Shown piece after piece: positions 1 to 7,999 of a stretch of DNA of 27,149 nt; positions within the stretch are counted from its first letter, which is position 1; the number at the start of each line of letters is the position of its first letter. Below the pieces are notes generated by a model. That model made no database searches and was not told the DNA's origin. It was given only the letters and a program-made list of their open reading frames with translations. The DNA lies in NCBI GenBank assembly GCA_900553515.1, contig USDN01000035.1:1-27149 (forward strand). Direction: 5' to 3'. The stretch comes from an uncultured Blautia sp. (lineage in GTDB: Bacteria > Bacillota > Clostridia > Lachnospirales > Lachnospiraceae). The translations under genes and the position numbers were made by a program.

Positions 1-192
1 CTCTTTTACATTCAATGTCAGCTTACATGCGCCCTGCTGAGGTGCACACCAGCCGATACCATGTGTCAGACCGGAAATGTCTTTTACTTCTTTTGCCTGT
101 ACCCATTTTGCTTCTTCCGGGATAGGAGCAGCTCCATGATGAACGCCCTGTGCCACTGGACACATTTCTTCTACTTCGCGTGAATAAATCAT
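1..192 (-). CDS. NifU-like Fe-S cluster scaffold-type protein, N-terminus (partial)
   Basis: Only the first 64 codons are in the window; the gene runs off the left edge. Translation begins MIYSREVEEMCPVA and contains the stretch GLTHGIGWCAPQQGACKLTL, which I recognise from the short Clostridial proteins annotated as iron-sulfur cluster assembly scaffold proteins, usually encoded beside a GGGtGRT-family protein. Cysteines at residues 11, 49 and 55 are visible and could be ligands, but the rest of the protein cannot be checked. The ATG at 192 is preceded by an AAAGGAG ribosome binding site about 7 bases upstream. Role in Fe-S assembly is inferred from family naming and is not proven biochemically. 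A perfect 7-bp dyad lies just upstream at 230-248. Confidence 0.65.
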   Translation of the reverse strand, partial: MIYSREVEEMCPVAQGVHHGAAPIPEEAKWVQAKEVKDISGLTHGIGWCAPQQGACKLTLNVKE

Positions 193-229
193 TGTAAAAC
201 TCCTTTCAAGTGTAGATTTACTTTAATGC

Positions 230-248
230 TGTTAAGTCTCCCTTAACA
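230..248. promoter_or_regulatory. Inverted repeat (candidate operator) upstream of the Fe-S scaffold gene
   Basis: TGTTAAG (230-236) and CTTAACA (242-248) form a perfect 7-bp dyad around a 5-bp centre, 38 bases before the start codon of the minus-strand scaffold gene. Plausible minus-strand promoter elements (TTGACT, or TTGGAC with TATGAT/TGATAA) lie at about 254-290, which would place the dyad at or just after the transcription start, a typical repressor position. The regulator is unknown. Confidence 0.35.
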
Positions 249-420
249 ACCTTATCATATTTTCTCATAAAAACGTCCAATAGTCCAGTCAAATTTTGTA
301 AAAAAATATTAGGATTTCCTGTCATTTCTTATAATTCAGGCCAGTATCCGTCAAAACATGCACTGGAATCTGTTCTGATAATATGATAAACTGAAAAATA
401 TCATAAAAAAGGAGAACCTT

Positions 421-1170
421 ATGTCTAAAGATCATACCACAGCTGCTCTTCCGCCTTCATTCCTGCCCGGAAGACTTCAGTTTTTAAGCGGGAGCGCTCT
501 TAAAATGATTGCTGTGATCACTATGCTCATCGATCACAGTGCCTTCATACTTTTAAGCCTTTATCCCCCTGCCCTCACACCTCTTTTCCATATTGGACAG
601 ACCGGATACAGCCTTTATCGGATCTGCCGTGATATTGGCCGGATTGCTTTTCCCATTTACTGTTTCCTTCTTCTGGAAGGTTTTCTCCATACCAGAAGCC
701 GAACAAAATATGGCAGGAATCTTCTGATTTTTGCTCTGATCTCCGAGCTTCCATGGAACTATATGTTTGCAGATACCTGGCATTACGAAAAGCAGAATGT
801 ATTTTTCACTCTTTTTCTTGGATATCTTGCATTTTGTGCTCTGGAATATTTCAAAGACAGGCGGGATATGCAGCTTCTGTCCATGATCGGCCTCCTTGCT
901 GTTTCTTTTTTTCTGGAAGCAGACTATGGCTGGAAGGGGTATGTTTTTCTTTTGATCATGTATCTTCTTCGCAATGAAAAAGCTCCCCAGGCAATCATAG
1001 GGAGCTGCTGGCTTGCTTATGAGTGGAAAGCCTGCTTTGCCTTCCTTCCAATTAATATGTATAACGGGCAGCGGGGCTTTATCCGCGGAAAAGCTGCCAA
1101 ATATTTCTTTTATGCATTTTACCCGCTGCATATCGTCATTCTTGTAATTCTGCGCAGGATACTGTTCTGA
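421..1170 (+). CDS. TraX family membrane protein
   Basis: A 249-residue polytopic membrane protein of the TraX family (PF05857 type). It has the family's opening LKMIAVITMLIDHSA in the first membrane segment, followed by RIAFPIYCFLLLEGF and LISELPWNYMF, and several more hydrophobic segments up to the C-terminal FYPLHIVILVIL. TraX was first described as the F-pilin N-acetylase, but chromosomal Firmicute members have no pilus context and their acyltransferase-like role is unproven. The start is supported by AAAAAAGGAG about 6 bases before the ATG. It is the only plus-strand protein gene in the left two thirds of the window and sits alone, convergent with the gene at 1278-1946. No conjugation gene is adjacent, so a conjugative role is unlikely. 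Confidence 0.85.
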   Translation: MSKDHTTAALPPSFLPGRLQFLSGSALKMIAVITMLIDHSAFILLSLYPPALTPLFHIGQTGYSLYRICRDIGRIAFPIYCFLLLEGFLHTRSRTKYGRNLLIFALISELPWNYMFADTWHYEKQNVFFTLFLGYLAFCALEYFKDRRDMQLLSMIGLLAVSFFLEADYGWKGYVFLLIMYLLRNEKAPQAIIGSCWLAYEWKACFAFLPINMYNGQRGFIRGKAAKYFFYAFYPLHIVILVILRRILF

Positions 1171-1172
1171 TA

Positions 1173-1226
1173 TTACCAGGGCAGATATACTCCGCTGGAT
1201 TCATCAAAGTAATACCAGCCATTTCC
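1173..1226 (-). pseudogene. Possible remnant of a cell-wall-binding-repeat-like C-terminus
   Basis: Between the convergent genes, the minus strand reads GNGWYYFDESSGVYLPW and then a stop (1173-1175). The GWYYFD core resembles the aromatic/glycine motif of choline-binding-type or SH3-like C-terminal wall modules. There is no start codon or upstream continuation: a stop lies in frame a few codons before. It may be the 3' stump of a deleted gene or chance. The identification is weak. Confidence 0.2.
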
Positions 1227-1277
1227 TCTTCCTATAGACTGTGCGGCAGTTCTGTTATTTTGTAATTTTTGTTTTAC

Positions 1278-1946
1278 TTATTTTTTGTAAACTACTTCAT
1301 TTTTATTTTTATAAATACTGTCAGAAGGAACACAGCCTCTTACAGAAGAAAGAGGATAAATATTGCTGTTTCTTCCGATCACGGTACCTGGATTCAGTAC
1401 GGAACCGCATCCTACCTCTACATGATCTCCCAGCATAGCTCCGAATTTCTTAAGTCCTGTCTCAATTTTTTCTTCCCCGTCTTTTACAACGACAGGCTGC
1501 TTATCTGATTTCACGTTGGAACAGATGGATCCGGCTCCCATATGGGACTTATATCCCAGAACAGCATCTCCCACATAATTATAATGCGGAACCTGTACAC
1601 TGTTAAAAAGCACCACATTTTTCAGTTCTGTGGAGTTTCCCACCACACAGCCTTCTCCTACAATCGCGTTTCCTCTGATAAAAGCACAATGACGTACCTC
1701 TGTATCTTTTCCAATAATTGCCGGACCGTTTATGCAGGCAGTAGGAGCTATTTTTGCAGATTTTGCAATCCAGATATCCCCTTCTTTATATTCATATTCC
1801 TCAGGATCCAGTGTTTTTCCCAGCTTCAGGATAAAATCCTTTATCTCAGGAAGAACTTCCCAGGGATACGTCCTGCCTTCAAAAAGTTCTGAAGCAATGG
1901 TTTCCTTAAGATCCAAAAGCTTTTCAATGGTAAAATCTTTCATCAT
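1278..1946 (-). CDS. Left-handed beta-helix (hexapeptide repeat) transferase-like protein
   Basis: A 222-residue protein resembling the C-terminal acyltransferase half of GlmU and related sugar-nucleotide enzymes. From about residue 55 it shows repeated hexapeptide-type turns, for example IWIAKSAKIAPTACINGPAIIG, IVGEGCVVGNSTELKNVVL and VEVGCGSVLNPGTVIGRNSNIYP, the signature of an LbetaH fold. No GlmU pyrophosphorylase domain precedes it; the first 55 residues are a short helical region. The substrate cannot be read from the sequence. Two adjacent ATGs are available; a GAGGAGG box sits 9 bases before the first (1946), which I use. It lies 3 bases after topB on the same strand and is probably cotranscribed with it. 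Confidence 0.7.
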   Translation of the reverse strand: MMKDFTIEKLLDLKETIASELFEGRTYPWEVLPEIKDFILKLGKTLDPEEYEYKEGDIWIAKSAKIAPTACINGPAIIGKDTEVRHCAFIRGNAIVGEGCVVGNSTELKNVVLFNSVQVPHYNYVGDAVLGYKSHMGAGSICSNVKSDKQPVVVKDGEEKIETGLKKFGAMLGDHVEVGCGSVLNPGTVIGRNSNIYPLSSVRGCVPSDSIYKNKNEVVYKK

Positions 1947-1948
1947 AA

Positions 1949-3985
1949 TTATTTTCCTCCTCGTTTTGAAGCTGCAGGCTTCTTATAGTTTTCTGCGGCA
2001 GCATCAAAAAACTGTCTCAGCGCATACTGGTAATTACTGTTTTCTACCTGCGCTATCCGCACTCTCACAAAATGCTCCAGCTTATCCATATACTCCTGAG
2101 ATGTGATACTTCCTTCTGCCACATAAGTCAGACCTTTTTCCCAGCTTGCTGTAAGCTCCGGATTCAAAAGCTGACGGATGGAACAGTTGACCACATCGAA
2201 GATCATTTCTCCCAGAAGTGTCGGTGTGATAACCTGTGTTTTTTTGTTCAGAGACAGGTACTTGATCGTAAACAGTTTTTTCAGGATCTCTGCTCTGGTA
2301 GCGCTGGTACCGATGCCGCTTCCCTTTATCTGCGCTCTCAGTTCCTCATCCTCAATCAGCTGTCCTGCATTTTCCATTGCCAGGATCATAGAACCGGAAT
2401 TGTAACGCTTTGGAGGAGAAGTTTCTCCCTCCTTGATATTCAGGGAATCCACAGAAAGTATATCACCCTTTTTCAGCTTCTGCAATGCTGCAAGAAGAAT
2501 CTCATTACAGGAGGTATTTTCTTCTTCCTCAGTATCTGTATTTTTCTCAGATGCCTTTCTGACCGCAAAAGAGTTGGAAGCAATCTTCAGATATCCCTCA
2601 CTCTGCAGCACACGAAAGGAAGAGAAGAATGCCTCTTTGTCCATCATGGTAGTCAGATTGACTTTCTGATACACTGCCGGAGGATAAAAAATACACAGAA
2701 AACGACGCACAATCGTTTCGTACACTCTCTGTGATGTCTGAGACAGGGCATTCAGTCCATTCAGCCCCTGTCCGGTAGGAATGATAGCATAATGATCTGT
2801 GATCTGCTTATCGTTGACATATCTGGTTTTTACGATATTTTTGTAGGATTCCATTTCCAGAACTTCGTCTGCCGCCCCATTGATCTGAGGATACCGCCGC
2901 AATCCGGAAATATTTTTATAAATTTCCTTTGCCACAGCTGTAGACAATACTCTGGCATCTGTTCTTGGATAGGTAACAAGCTTTTTCTCATAGAGTTCCT
3001 GAACAACCCGCAGAGTCTCGTCCGGGCTGATCTTAAACAGTTTTGAGCATACGTTCTGAAGTTCCGCAAGATTGAAAAGAAGAGGCGGATTTTTATTCTC
3101 TTTTTTACGCTCCACCTTTTCCACCTGGCAGGATAACGGCTGTTCCCGGGTTAAAAGATCGATCAGCTCCTGTGCATGTTTTTTTTCCTTAAACCCATTC
3201 TCTTTATACAAATATGGAGATTGAAAATACCTGCTTCCCTCTGCAGCTCTCCATTCCCCGTCAAAATGCTCTCCCTCCAGAGAAATACTGCTCAGCACCC
3301 GGTAAAAGGGCGTTTTTACAAAGGATCGGATCTCTCGTTCTCTTCGGACAACCATTCCCAGGACACAGGTCATCACACGTCCTACGGAAATGGCCTGATA
3401 TTTTGTTTTCAGATAGTTGGATACACTGTTCCCATACCTGAGAGTCAGCACTCTGGAAAAATTGATTCCCATAAGGTAATCCTCTTTTGCCCGCAGATAG
3501 GCTGAAGCAGAAAGATTGTCATATTCTGATAAGTCCTTTGCCTCCCGGATTCCTCTGAGAATTTCCTCTTCTGTCTGAGAGTCGATCCATACACGCTTCT
3601 GTTTTTTGTCATGGACGCCTGCCATTTGCGCCACAAGACGGTAAATATATTCTCCCTCCCGACCGGAGTCGGTACATACATAAATCGTATCCACATCCGG
3701 CCGGTTCAAAAGTCCTTTTACAATATTGAACTGTTTCTGGACTGAGGGAATCACCTCATATTTAAATTCCCGCGGCAAAAAAGGCAGGGTATCAAGACTC
3801 CACCTTTTATACCTGATATCATATTTTTCAGGATAACTCATGGTGACCAGGTGTCCTACACACCAGGTCACTACAGAGTCCTCTGATTCCAGATAGCCGT
3901 CCTTTCTCTGTCCATTGATCTTCAGAGCTTTTGCAAACTCCTGCGCCACGCTGGGCTTCTCTGCTATGTATAAAGCTTTTCCCAT
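1949..3985 (-). CDS. topB: DNA topoisomerase III (type IA)
   Basis: A 678-residue type IA topoisomerase that relaxes or decatenates DNA through a transient 5'-phosphotyrosine link. The TOPRIM domain opens at residue 6 (YIAEKPSVAQ) with the acidic TDSGREGE motif at about 105-112. The catalytic tyrosine is about Y339 in LVTYPRTDAR (YPRTDSR in most members, so S to A here). GIGTSATRAEIL and ITPTLLGEMIFDVV mark the C-terminal part. No C-terminal zinc-finger cysteines are seen, consistent with TopB rather than TopA. The open frame extends 42 codons further upstream, but that stretch lies over the 3' end of the transporter gene. The ATG at 3985 overlaps the transporter stop as TAATG and gives the family N-terminus MGKALYIAEKPS, so translational coupling is likely. 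Topo III is often carried on mobile elements, but nothing here suggests that. Confidence 0.93.
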   Translation of the reverse strand: MGKALYIAEKPSVAQEFAKALKINGQRKDGYLESEDSVVTWCVGHLVTMSYPEKYDIRYKRWSLDTLPFLPREFKYEVIPSVQKQFNIVKGLLNRPDVDTIYVCTDSGREGEYIYRLVAQMAGVHDKKQKRVWIDSQTEEEILRGIREAKDLSEYDNLSASAYLRAKEDYLMGINFSRVLTLRYGNSVSNYLKTKYQAISVGRVMTCVLGMVVRREREIRSFVKTPFYRVLSSISLEGEHFDGEWRAAEGSRYFQSPYLYKENGFKEKKHAQELIDLLTREQPLSCQVEKVERKKENKNPPLLFNLAELQNVCSKLFKISPDETLRVVQELYEKKLVTYPRTDARVLSTAVAKEIYKNISGLRRYPQINGAADEVLEMESYKNIVKTRYVNDKQITDHYAIIPTGQGLNGLNALSQTSQRVYETIVRRFLCIFYPPAVYQKVNLTTMMDKEAFFSSFRVLQSEGYLKIASNSFAVRKASEKNTDTEEEENTSCNEILLAALQKLKKGDILSVDSLNIKEGETSPPKRYNSGSMILAMENAGQLIEDEELRAQIKGSGIGTSATRAEILKKLFTIKYLSLNKKTQVITPTLLGEMIFDVVNCSIRQLLNPELTASWEKGLTYVAEGSITSQEYMDKLEHFVRVRIAQVENSNYQYALRQFFDAAAENYKKPAASKRGGK

Positions 3986-4743
3986 TACTGATCTGCACTC
4001 ATCCTTTTCAGAGGCCATGCAAGAAGTACTGCACCGCCTATCATATTTCCAATTGTGACCACCAGCATACTTTTCAGCATTGCAGTCAGGGAAATCCCCG
4101 GAACCACACATGCAGCCACAGTAAAAATTCCCATGTTTGCGATACAGTGCTCAAATCCACTGACTACAAACCCGGAAATACACATGATGATCATCAGAAT
4201 TTTTGCTGTCTCGCTTTTCAGCTTAATTCCGCAAAGTACACCGAGACATACAAAAAAGTTACATAAAATTGCACGGAAGAACATTTCGCTGACCGGAATC
4301 GAAAGCTTTCCGCCAATCAAACCTGCAAAATAATCTTTTGTTCCTGCTGCACCCGCCCATACAAAGATCAGAGAAAGGATCACACAGCCCACGAAATTGC
4401 CAATATAGCTTATGAGCCATACCCTGCCTGCATCCCTCCAGGCAACCTTTTTGTCATAAACACCAAACGCCATGACAAGATTATTTCCGGTAAACAGTTC
4501 TCCCCCCACAAGAGAAATTAAAAGTACCGCAATGGAAAAAACAACCGCTCCCAGAAATTTGCCCCAGGCCGGTTCCCCTGCCGCAGAAAAAGTATTTCCC
4601 ACAACATTGGAAAAGATCATGGCAACTACTATAAAAAAGCCGGCCATTATAGCTCTCATAAAGTACTTCCCAAAATCATTTTTTAATAGTTTCACTTTTG
4701 CTGCTGCCGCCCCTGACAGTTTTTGTACATCTTCAAAGTTCAT
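3985..4743 (-). CDS. Formate/nitrite transporter (FocA/NirC family)
   Basis: A 252-residue FNT-family channel with six predicted membrane segments. Family motifs are visible: GGELFTGNN at the end of segment 2, RAILCNFFVCLGV, and GFEHCIANMG containing the conserved central histidine of the pore. FNT proteins are pentameric channels for formate, nitrite or hydrosulfide. With FdhF, FdhD and a formate-linked hydrogenase in the same window, formate is the most likely substrate, but that is inference. AAAGGGGTG about 5 bases before the ATG supports the start. The stop overlaps the topB start. A TTGAGG-17-TATAAT promoter lies directly upstream (4773-4801), so this gene heads its own unit separate from the sensor kinase. 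Confidence 0.9.
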   Translation of the reverse strand: MNFEDVQKLSGAAAAKVKLLKNDFGKYFMRAIMAGFFIVVAMIFSNVVGNTFSAAGEPAWGKFLGAVVFSIAVLLISLVGGELFTGNNLVMAFGVYDKKVAWRDAGRVWLISYIGNFVGCVILSLIFVWAGAAGTKDYFAGLIGGKLSIPVSEMFFRAILCNFFVCLGVLCGIKLKSETAKILMIIMCISGFVVSGFEHCIANMGIFTVAACVVPGISLTAMLKSMLVVTIGNMIGGAVLLAWPLKRMSADQ

Positions 4744-4772
4744 CTGTGCACCCCTTTCATAAAAGTGGTCTC

Positions 4773-4801
4773 ATTATATCACGAATCCCCAGTACCCTCA
4801 A
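4773..4801 (-). promoter_or_regulatory. Promoter of the formate transporter unit
   Basis: On the minus strand, TTGAGG (4796-4801) and a consensus TATAAT (4773-4778) are separated by exactly 17 bases, about 30 bases before the transporter start codon. One arm of a 10-bp inverted repeat (4783-4792) lies in the spacer. Confidence 0.65.
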
Positions 4802-4836
4802 CCTGAAATATTTTCACGCCGAGTCCCTGGGGATTC
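4783..4836. promoter_or_regulatory. 10-bp inverted repeat bracketing the transporter promoter
   Basis: GAATCCCCAG (4783-4792) and CTGGGGATTC (4827-4836) are perfect inverted copies with a 34-base interval. One arm is inside the -35/-10 spacer of the transporter promoter and the other is just after the stop of the histidine kinase gene. It could be a paired operator or a weak long-loop terminator. On the minus strand no U-run follows the second arm, which argues against a terminator for the kinase unit. Confidence 0.45.
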
Positions 4837-4839
4837 TGA

Positions 4840-7611
4840 TCATTTTTTCTTATTTCTTTTTTTCAGCAAAGAAGAAATCGTATTATACAACAATTTCATA
4901 TCTACCGGTTTTGCAATATGTCCGTTCATTCCCGCCTCTGCAGATGCCTGTACATCCTCCGCAAACGCATTGGCAGTCATTGCAAGTATGATTATGGATT
5001 CTGCATCCGGATGATCTGATTTACGTATTTCTCTCGTTGCTTCGTATCCGTTCATCACCGGCATCTGTATGTCCATAAAGATCGCATCATAAGTTCCGGG
5101 GAGTGCCTGTTTAAATTCATTTACTGCCTGCAGGCCGTCTGTTTTTACCGTAAATGTAGCTCCTCGCATCTGCAAAAGTTCTCCAAGAATTTCTGAATTG
5201 ATCTCATTATCTTCTACCAGAAGGAAATGATACCCTGTCAGATCCTCTTCCTCAATCTCCGGAGTATTGTCTTTTTGTTCCTCTTCTGCAGGATCGATAA
5301 GTTCAAATTCTAATTCAATCTCAAATTTTGTTCCCTGCCGGATCTTACTGCTTACACGGATTTCTCCGCCCATAAGGTCAACAAGACCTTTTGTAATGCT
5401 CAGCCCCAGTCCGGTTCCTTCTACTTTTGTTACCCGGTCGCTGCGGATAAAGGGTTCAAACAAATGGCTCATAAACTCTTCTGACATTCCAATTCCTGTA
5501 TCCTGAATGGTAAAGCAATACCTTATATGCTGTTTTTCTCTTGCTTCCAGTTCTTCTGTACGAAACAAAACGGTTCCGCCTTCTAATGTAAATTTAAGAG
5601 CATTGCTCAGAAGATTTATCAAAATCTGTTTGATCCTTAATGCATCTCCATAAAATCCTGCCTGTTTAAGGTCGCCTGTCTCGATCAGAAACTGTACTCC
5701 GGCATTTTCTGCCGGGGAAGTCATAATGGACGAAATATGATCAACAAGCTCTCCAATCCTTATTACCTGATGGTTCAAATGAATTTTAGACTGCTCAATC
5801 TGACTCATATCAAGAATATCATTGATAAGACTGAGAAGATGCTGAGACGAAACGGAAATCTTATGAAGATAATCCTCAATCTTATCTCTGTTTCCCAGAT
5901 TTGCAAGAGCCAGCGTTGTCATTCCAACAATAGCATTCATAGGAGTACGGATATCATGGCTCATAGAAGAAAGAAAATCACTTTTGACCCTGTTTGCCTT
6001 TCTGGCATCTGCCAGAGCCTTTTCCAGTTCCTCCTTGGTCTTCCTTTCTGCTTCCAGCACATCGGTTACGTCTGAGCGAATAAAACACACCCTTCCCAGA
6101 CGCAGGTCTATGGAGGAAACGATCATATTTTTCGTTCGTATTTCCCCTTTATCATTATATACAGAATAAGCAAAAGAATAACTTTCTTTATCCTTCAGCC
6201 GCTCCAGCATTAAAGCAGGCTCGAACATATCCTCCACGTATTCTTTCTGGCTCTGAGCTACTGTTTTTTCTATTACCTTCCGTGTTCTGTCAGAATACCG
6301 TCCTCTGTTTTCACTGATATTGTCGTCTCCTCCGCTTACAATCTCATAAGTATCAGAAAAAAGATTGATATTAGCAACCAGATCATAAGTATTAGAGGAT
6401 AATTTCATAAATATCTTTTCACGGATGGTTTGCTCCGTAATATCAGTAACGGTAAGAATACCTGTCACATCTCCTGTATCAGGTGTCTCCACAAGAGCCA
6501 CCTTAAACTGTACATATTTTCCGGCTTTCTGATTGGGGAGCTGTATAAAACAGGGCATCAGCACTTCCTTGATTCCTTCGTCAAAAGCTCTTTTGGAAGG
6601 TTCATTCAGATATTTTGCATAAAACTCCTGCCGTTCTTTCTCATCCACGATCAAAGTTCCGATACCGGTAAAAAACTCCTCCCGAGCATCACCAAATGTT
6701 TCAAGAAGTCCTGAATCCGTACGGTCTACAATTTCGGATATTTTATTTTTTGTAATGTTGCAGTGTCCCAGGATCAGGGCATCCGGTCCTGCCATCAGAT
6801 AATGCTGATGAATCTGTTCTGTATATTGCTGGCGCAGCTGCTCCTGCATCTTTTTCTCCGCAGTGATATCGTGATAATCTGCGTAAACCCGCGCGTCTCC
6901 TCCATCACACTGGATCACTGAAAATTTCACATTAACCCAGATGTACTCGCCGTTTCCCTTTTTCAGGCGGTACTGCAGTTCATATTTTTCTTTTCTTTCC
7001 TTAATACATTTATCCAGATTTTGTCTTACATATTCTCGGTCATCGGGGTGCACGCCGCCTAACGCATTCTGCTCATACATTTCCCATGCTTCTTCATTAG
7101 ACATGTCCATCATTTCCGCAAAACCGTCAGACAGATATTCCGGCCTCAAAGCACCTCCAACTTCATGATGCACCACTGCCATTCCGCCTGGAAGGTATTT
7201 TACCACCATCTGAAAATACTGTTCCAGGCGTTCTTTTTGTTTACGGCTTTCTACTTCATCCGTAATATCACGGACAAATTTCACACAGGCAGGGATCCCG
7301 TTCCAGTCCATTTCACGGAATCTTGCCGCAAAAAAGTGTCCATTGTCTTCATATGTCACTTCCTGGTGGATGTCAAAAACATCCCCTTTTTTCAGCGTAC
7401 AAAATTCACATGGTTCCGACTTTCCATACAGGATATGATAACATTTTTTTCCTATTCTGCTTTCTTCCTTCAAAAACCCGTTTTTCAGTTCATTTGTATA
7501 AAGAAGATTATAATTTTCTTTATCGATCACATAAATATCATCTACCGTTTCTTCTACTATGCTTTGAAACAATCGTTTTTCCGGAGAGATATTTTTCTTA
7601 TCATAAGACAT
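4840..7611 (-). CDS. Hybrid sensor histidine kinase with PAS domains and receiver
   Basis: A soluble hybrid kinase of about 923 residues with no membrane segments, so it senses a cytoplasmic signal. Positions below count from the upstream ATG at 7623. A PAS-like domain spans about 20-125, with a cysteine group C61, C72, C75 (PCEFC). A second PAS/PAC spans 135-260 (ADYHDITAEKK), and two divergent PAS-like regions follow up to about 525. A coiled linker leads to the HisKA domain with phospho-acceptor H556 in SHDIRTPMNAIVG. The HATPase has an N box (NLLSNALKFT), DTGIGM and GTGLGLSI. The C-terminal receiver begins LLVEDNEINSEIL with phospho-Asp 851 (FMDIQMPVMNG). I prefer the ATG at 7611 because GAGGA lies 5-6 bases before it, while the ATG at 7623 has only AGAAAG abutting it. 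It belongs with the Hpt and REC-HD-GYP genes immediately upstream. Confidence 0.9.
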   Translation of the reverse strand: MSYDKKNISPEKRLFQSIVEETVDDIYVIDKENYNLLYTNELKNGFLKEESRIGKKCYHILYGKSEPCEFCTLKKGDVFDIHQEVTYEDNGHFFAARFREMDWNGIPACVKFVRDITDEVESRKQKERLEQYFQMVVKYLPGGMAVVHHEVGGALRPEYLSDGFAEMMDMSNEEAWEMYEQNALGGVHPDDREYVRQNLDKCIKERKEKYELQYRLKKGNGEYIWVNVKFSVIQCDGGDARVYADYHDITAEKKMQEQLRQQYTEQIHQHYLMAGPDALILGHCNITKNKISEIVDRTDSGLLETFGDAREEFFTGIGTLIVDEKERQEFYAKYLNEPSKRAFDEGIKEVLMPCFIQLPNQKAGKYVQFKVALVETPDTGDVTGILTVTDITEQTIREKIFMKLSSNTYDLVANINLFSDTYEIVSGGDDNISENRGRYSDRTRKVIEKTVAQSQKEYVEDMFEPALMLERLKDKESYSFAYSVYNDKGEIRTKNMIVSSIDLRLGRVCFIRSDVTDVLEAERKTKEELEKALADARKANRVKSDFLSSMSHDIRTPMNAIVGMTTLALANLGNRDKIEDYLHKISVSSQHLLSLINDILDMSQIEQSKIHLNHQVIRIGELVDHISSIMTSPAENAGVQFLIETGDLKQAGFYGDALRIKQILINLLSNALKFTLEGGTVLFRTEELEAREKQHIRYCFTIQDTGIGMSEEFMSHLFEPFIRSDRVTKVEGTGLGLSITKGLVDLMGGEIRVSSKIRQGTKFEIELEFELIDPAEEEQKDNTPEIEEEDLTGYHFLLVEDNEINSEILGELLQMRGATFTVKTDGLQAVNEFKQALPGTYDAIFMDIQMPVMNGYEATREIRKSDHPDAESIIILAMTANAFAEDVQASAEAGMNGHIAKPVDMKLLYNTISSLLKKRNKKK

Positions 7612-7627
7612 ATTCTTCCTCATCTTT

Positions 7628-7981
7628 CTAACTGTTTTTATATTTGCATATCATCTGAACATGTTTTTCATAGCATTTCACCAAATCCGGCAGAACTTTT
7701 TCTGCTCCCATTTCATCTCCTGCTCTCAAACATTCCGTCATCTCACTGGAAAATTTATACAATTCATCAAAGCTTAAATTCATACATATTCCTTTGAGAG
7801 TATGAGCAGCCCGAAATGCCTCTTCCAGATGTCTCTGTTCCCAGGTCTGAAGTAATGTCGGATAACTTTCATCTTTTAAAAACAGCAGTACAAATTTCTC
7901 GATTCTTTCTTCTTTACGCAATCGTTCTTTGATATTCTGATAATTTCCTGAAATCTCCTGATATAATTCTTCCAGCGTCAT
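7628..7981 (-). CDS. Hpt-domain phosphotransfer protein
   Basis: A small, all-helical single-domain protein (117 residues from 7981; 122 if the ATG at 7996 is used). The phospho-accepting histidine is in RAAHTLKGICMNL (H60 from 7981), followed by the typical LEEA/FSSEMTE helices. Hpt proteins carry phosphate between the receiver of a hybrid kinase and a final response regulator. Here those partners are the genes on either side, so a complete His-Asp-His-Asp relay is encoded in order. The start at 7981 has a strong GGAGGGAG box 5-8 bases upstream; the upstream ATG also has AAGGA at 6 bases, so both are possible. Confidence 0.88.
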   Translation of the reverse strand: MTLEELYQEISGNYQNIKERLRKEERIEKFVLLFLKDESYPTLLQTWEQRHLEEAFRAAHTLKGICMNLSFDELYKFSSEMTECLRAGDEMGAEKVLPDLVKCYEKHVQMICKYKNS

Positions 7982-7999
7982 ATGCTCTCCCTCCATAAT

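Noticed and set aside
3986..4111. 42-codon upstream extension of topB
   Set aside because: It lies over the 3' end of the formate transporter gene and is not part of the topoisomerase family; the family start MGKALYIAEKPS is at 3985.
4783..4836. Reading the 10-bp inverted repeat as the terminator of the sensor kinase gene
   Set aside because: In the minus direction the second arm is followed by GTGATATAATG, a promoter -10 and not a U-run, and the loop is 34 bases; an operator or chance dyad fits better.
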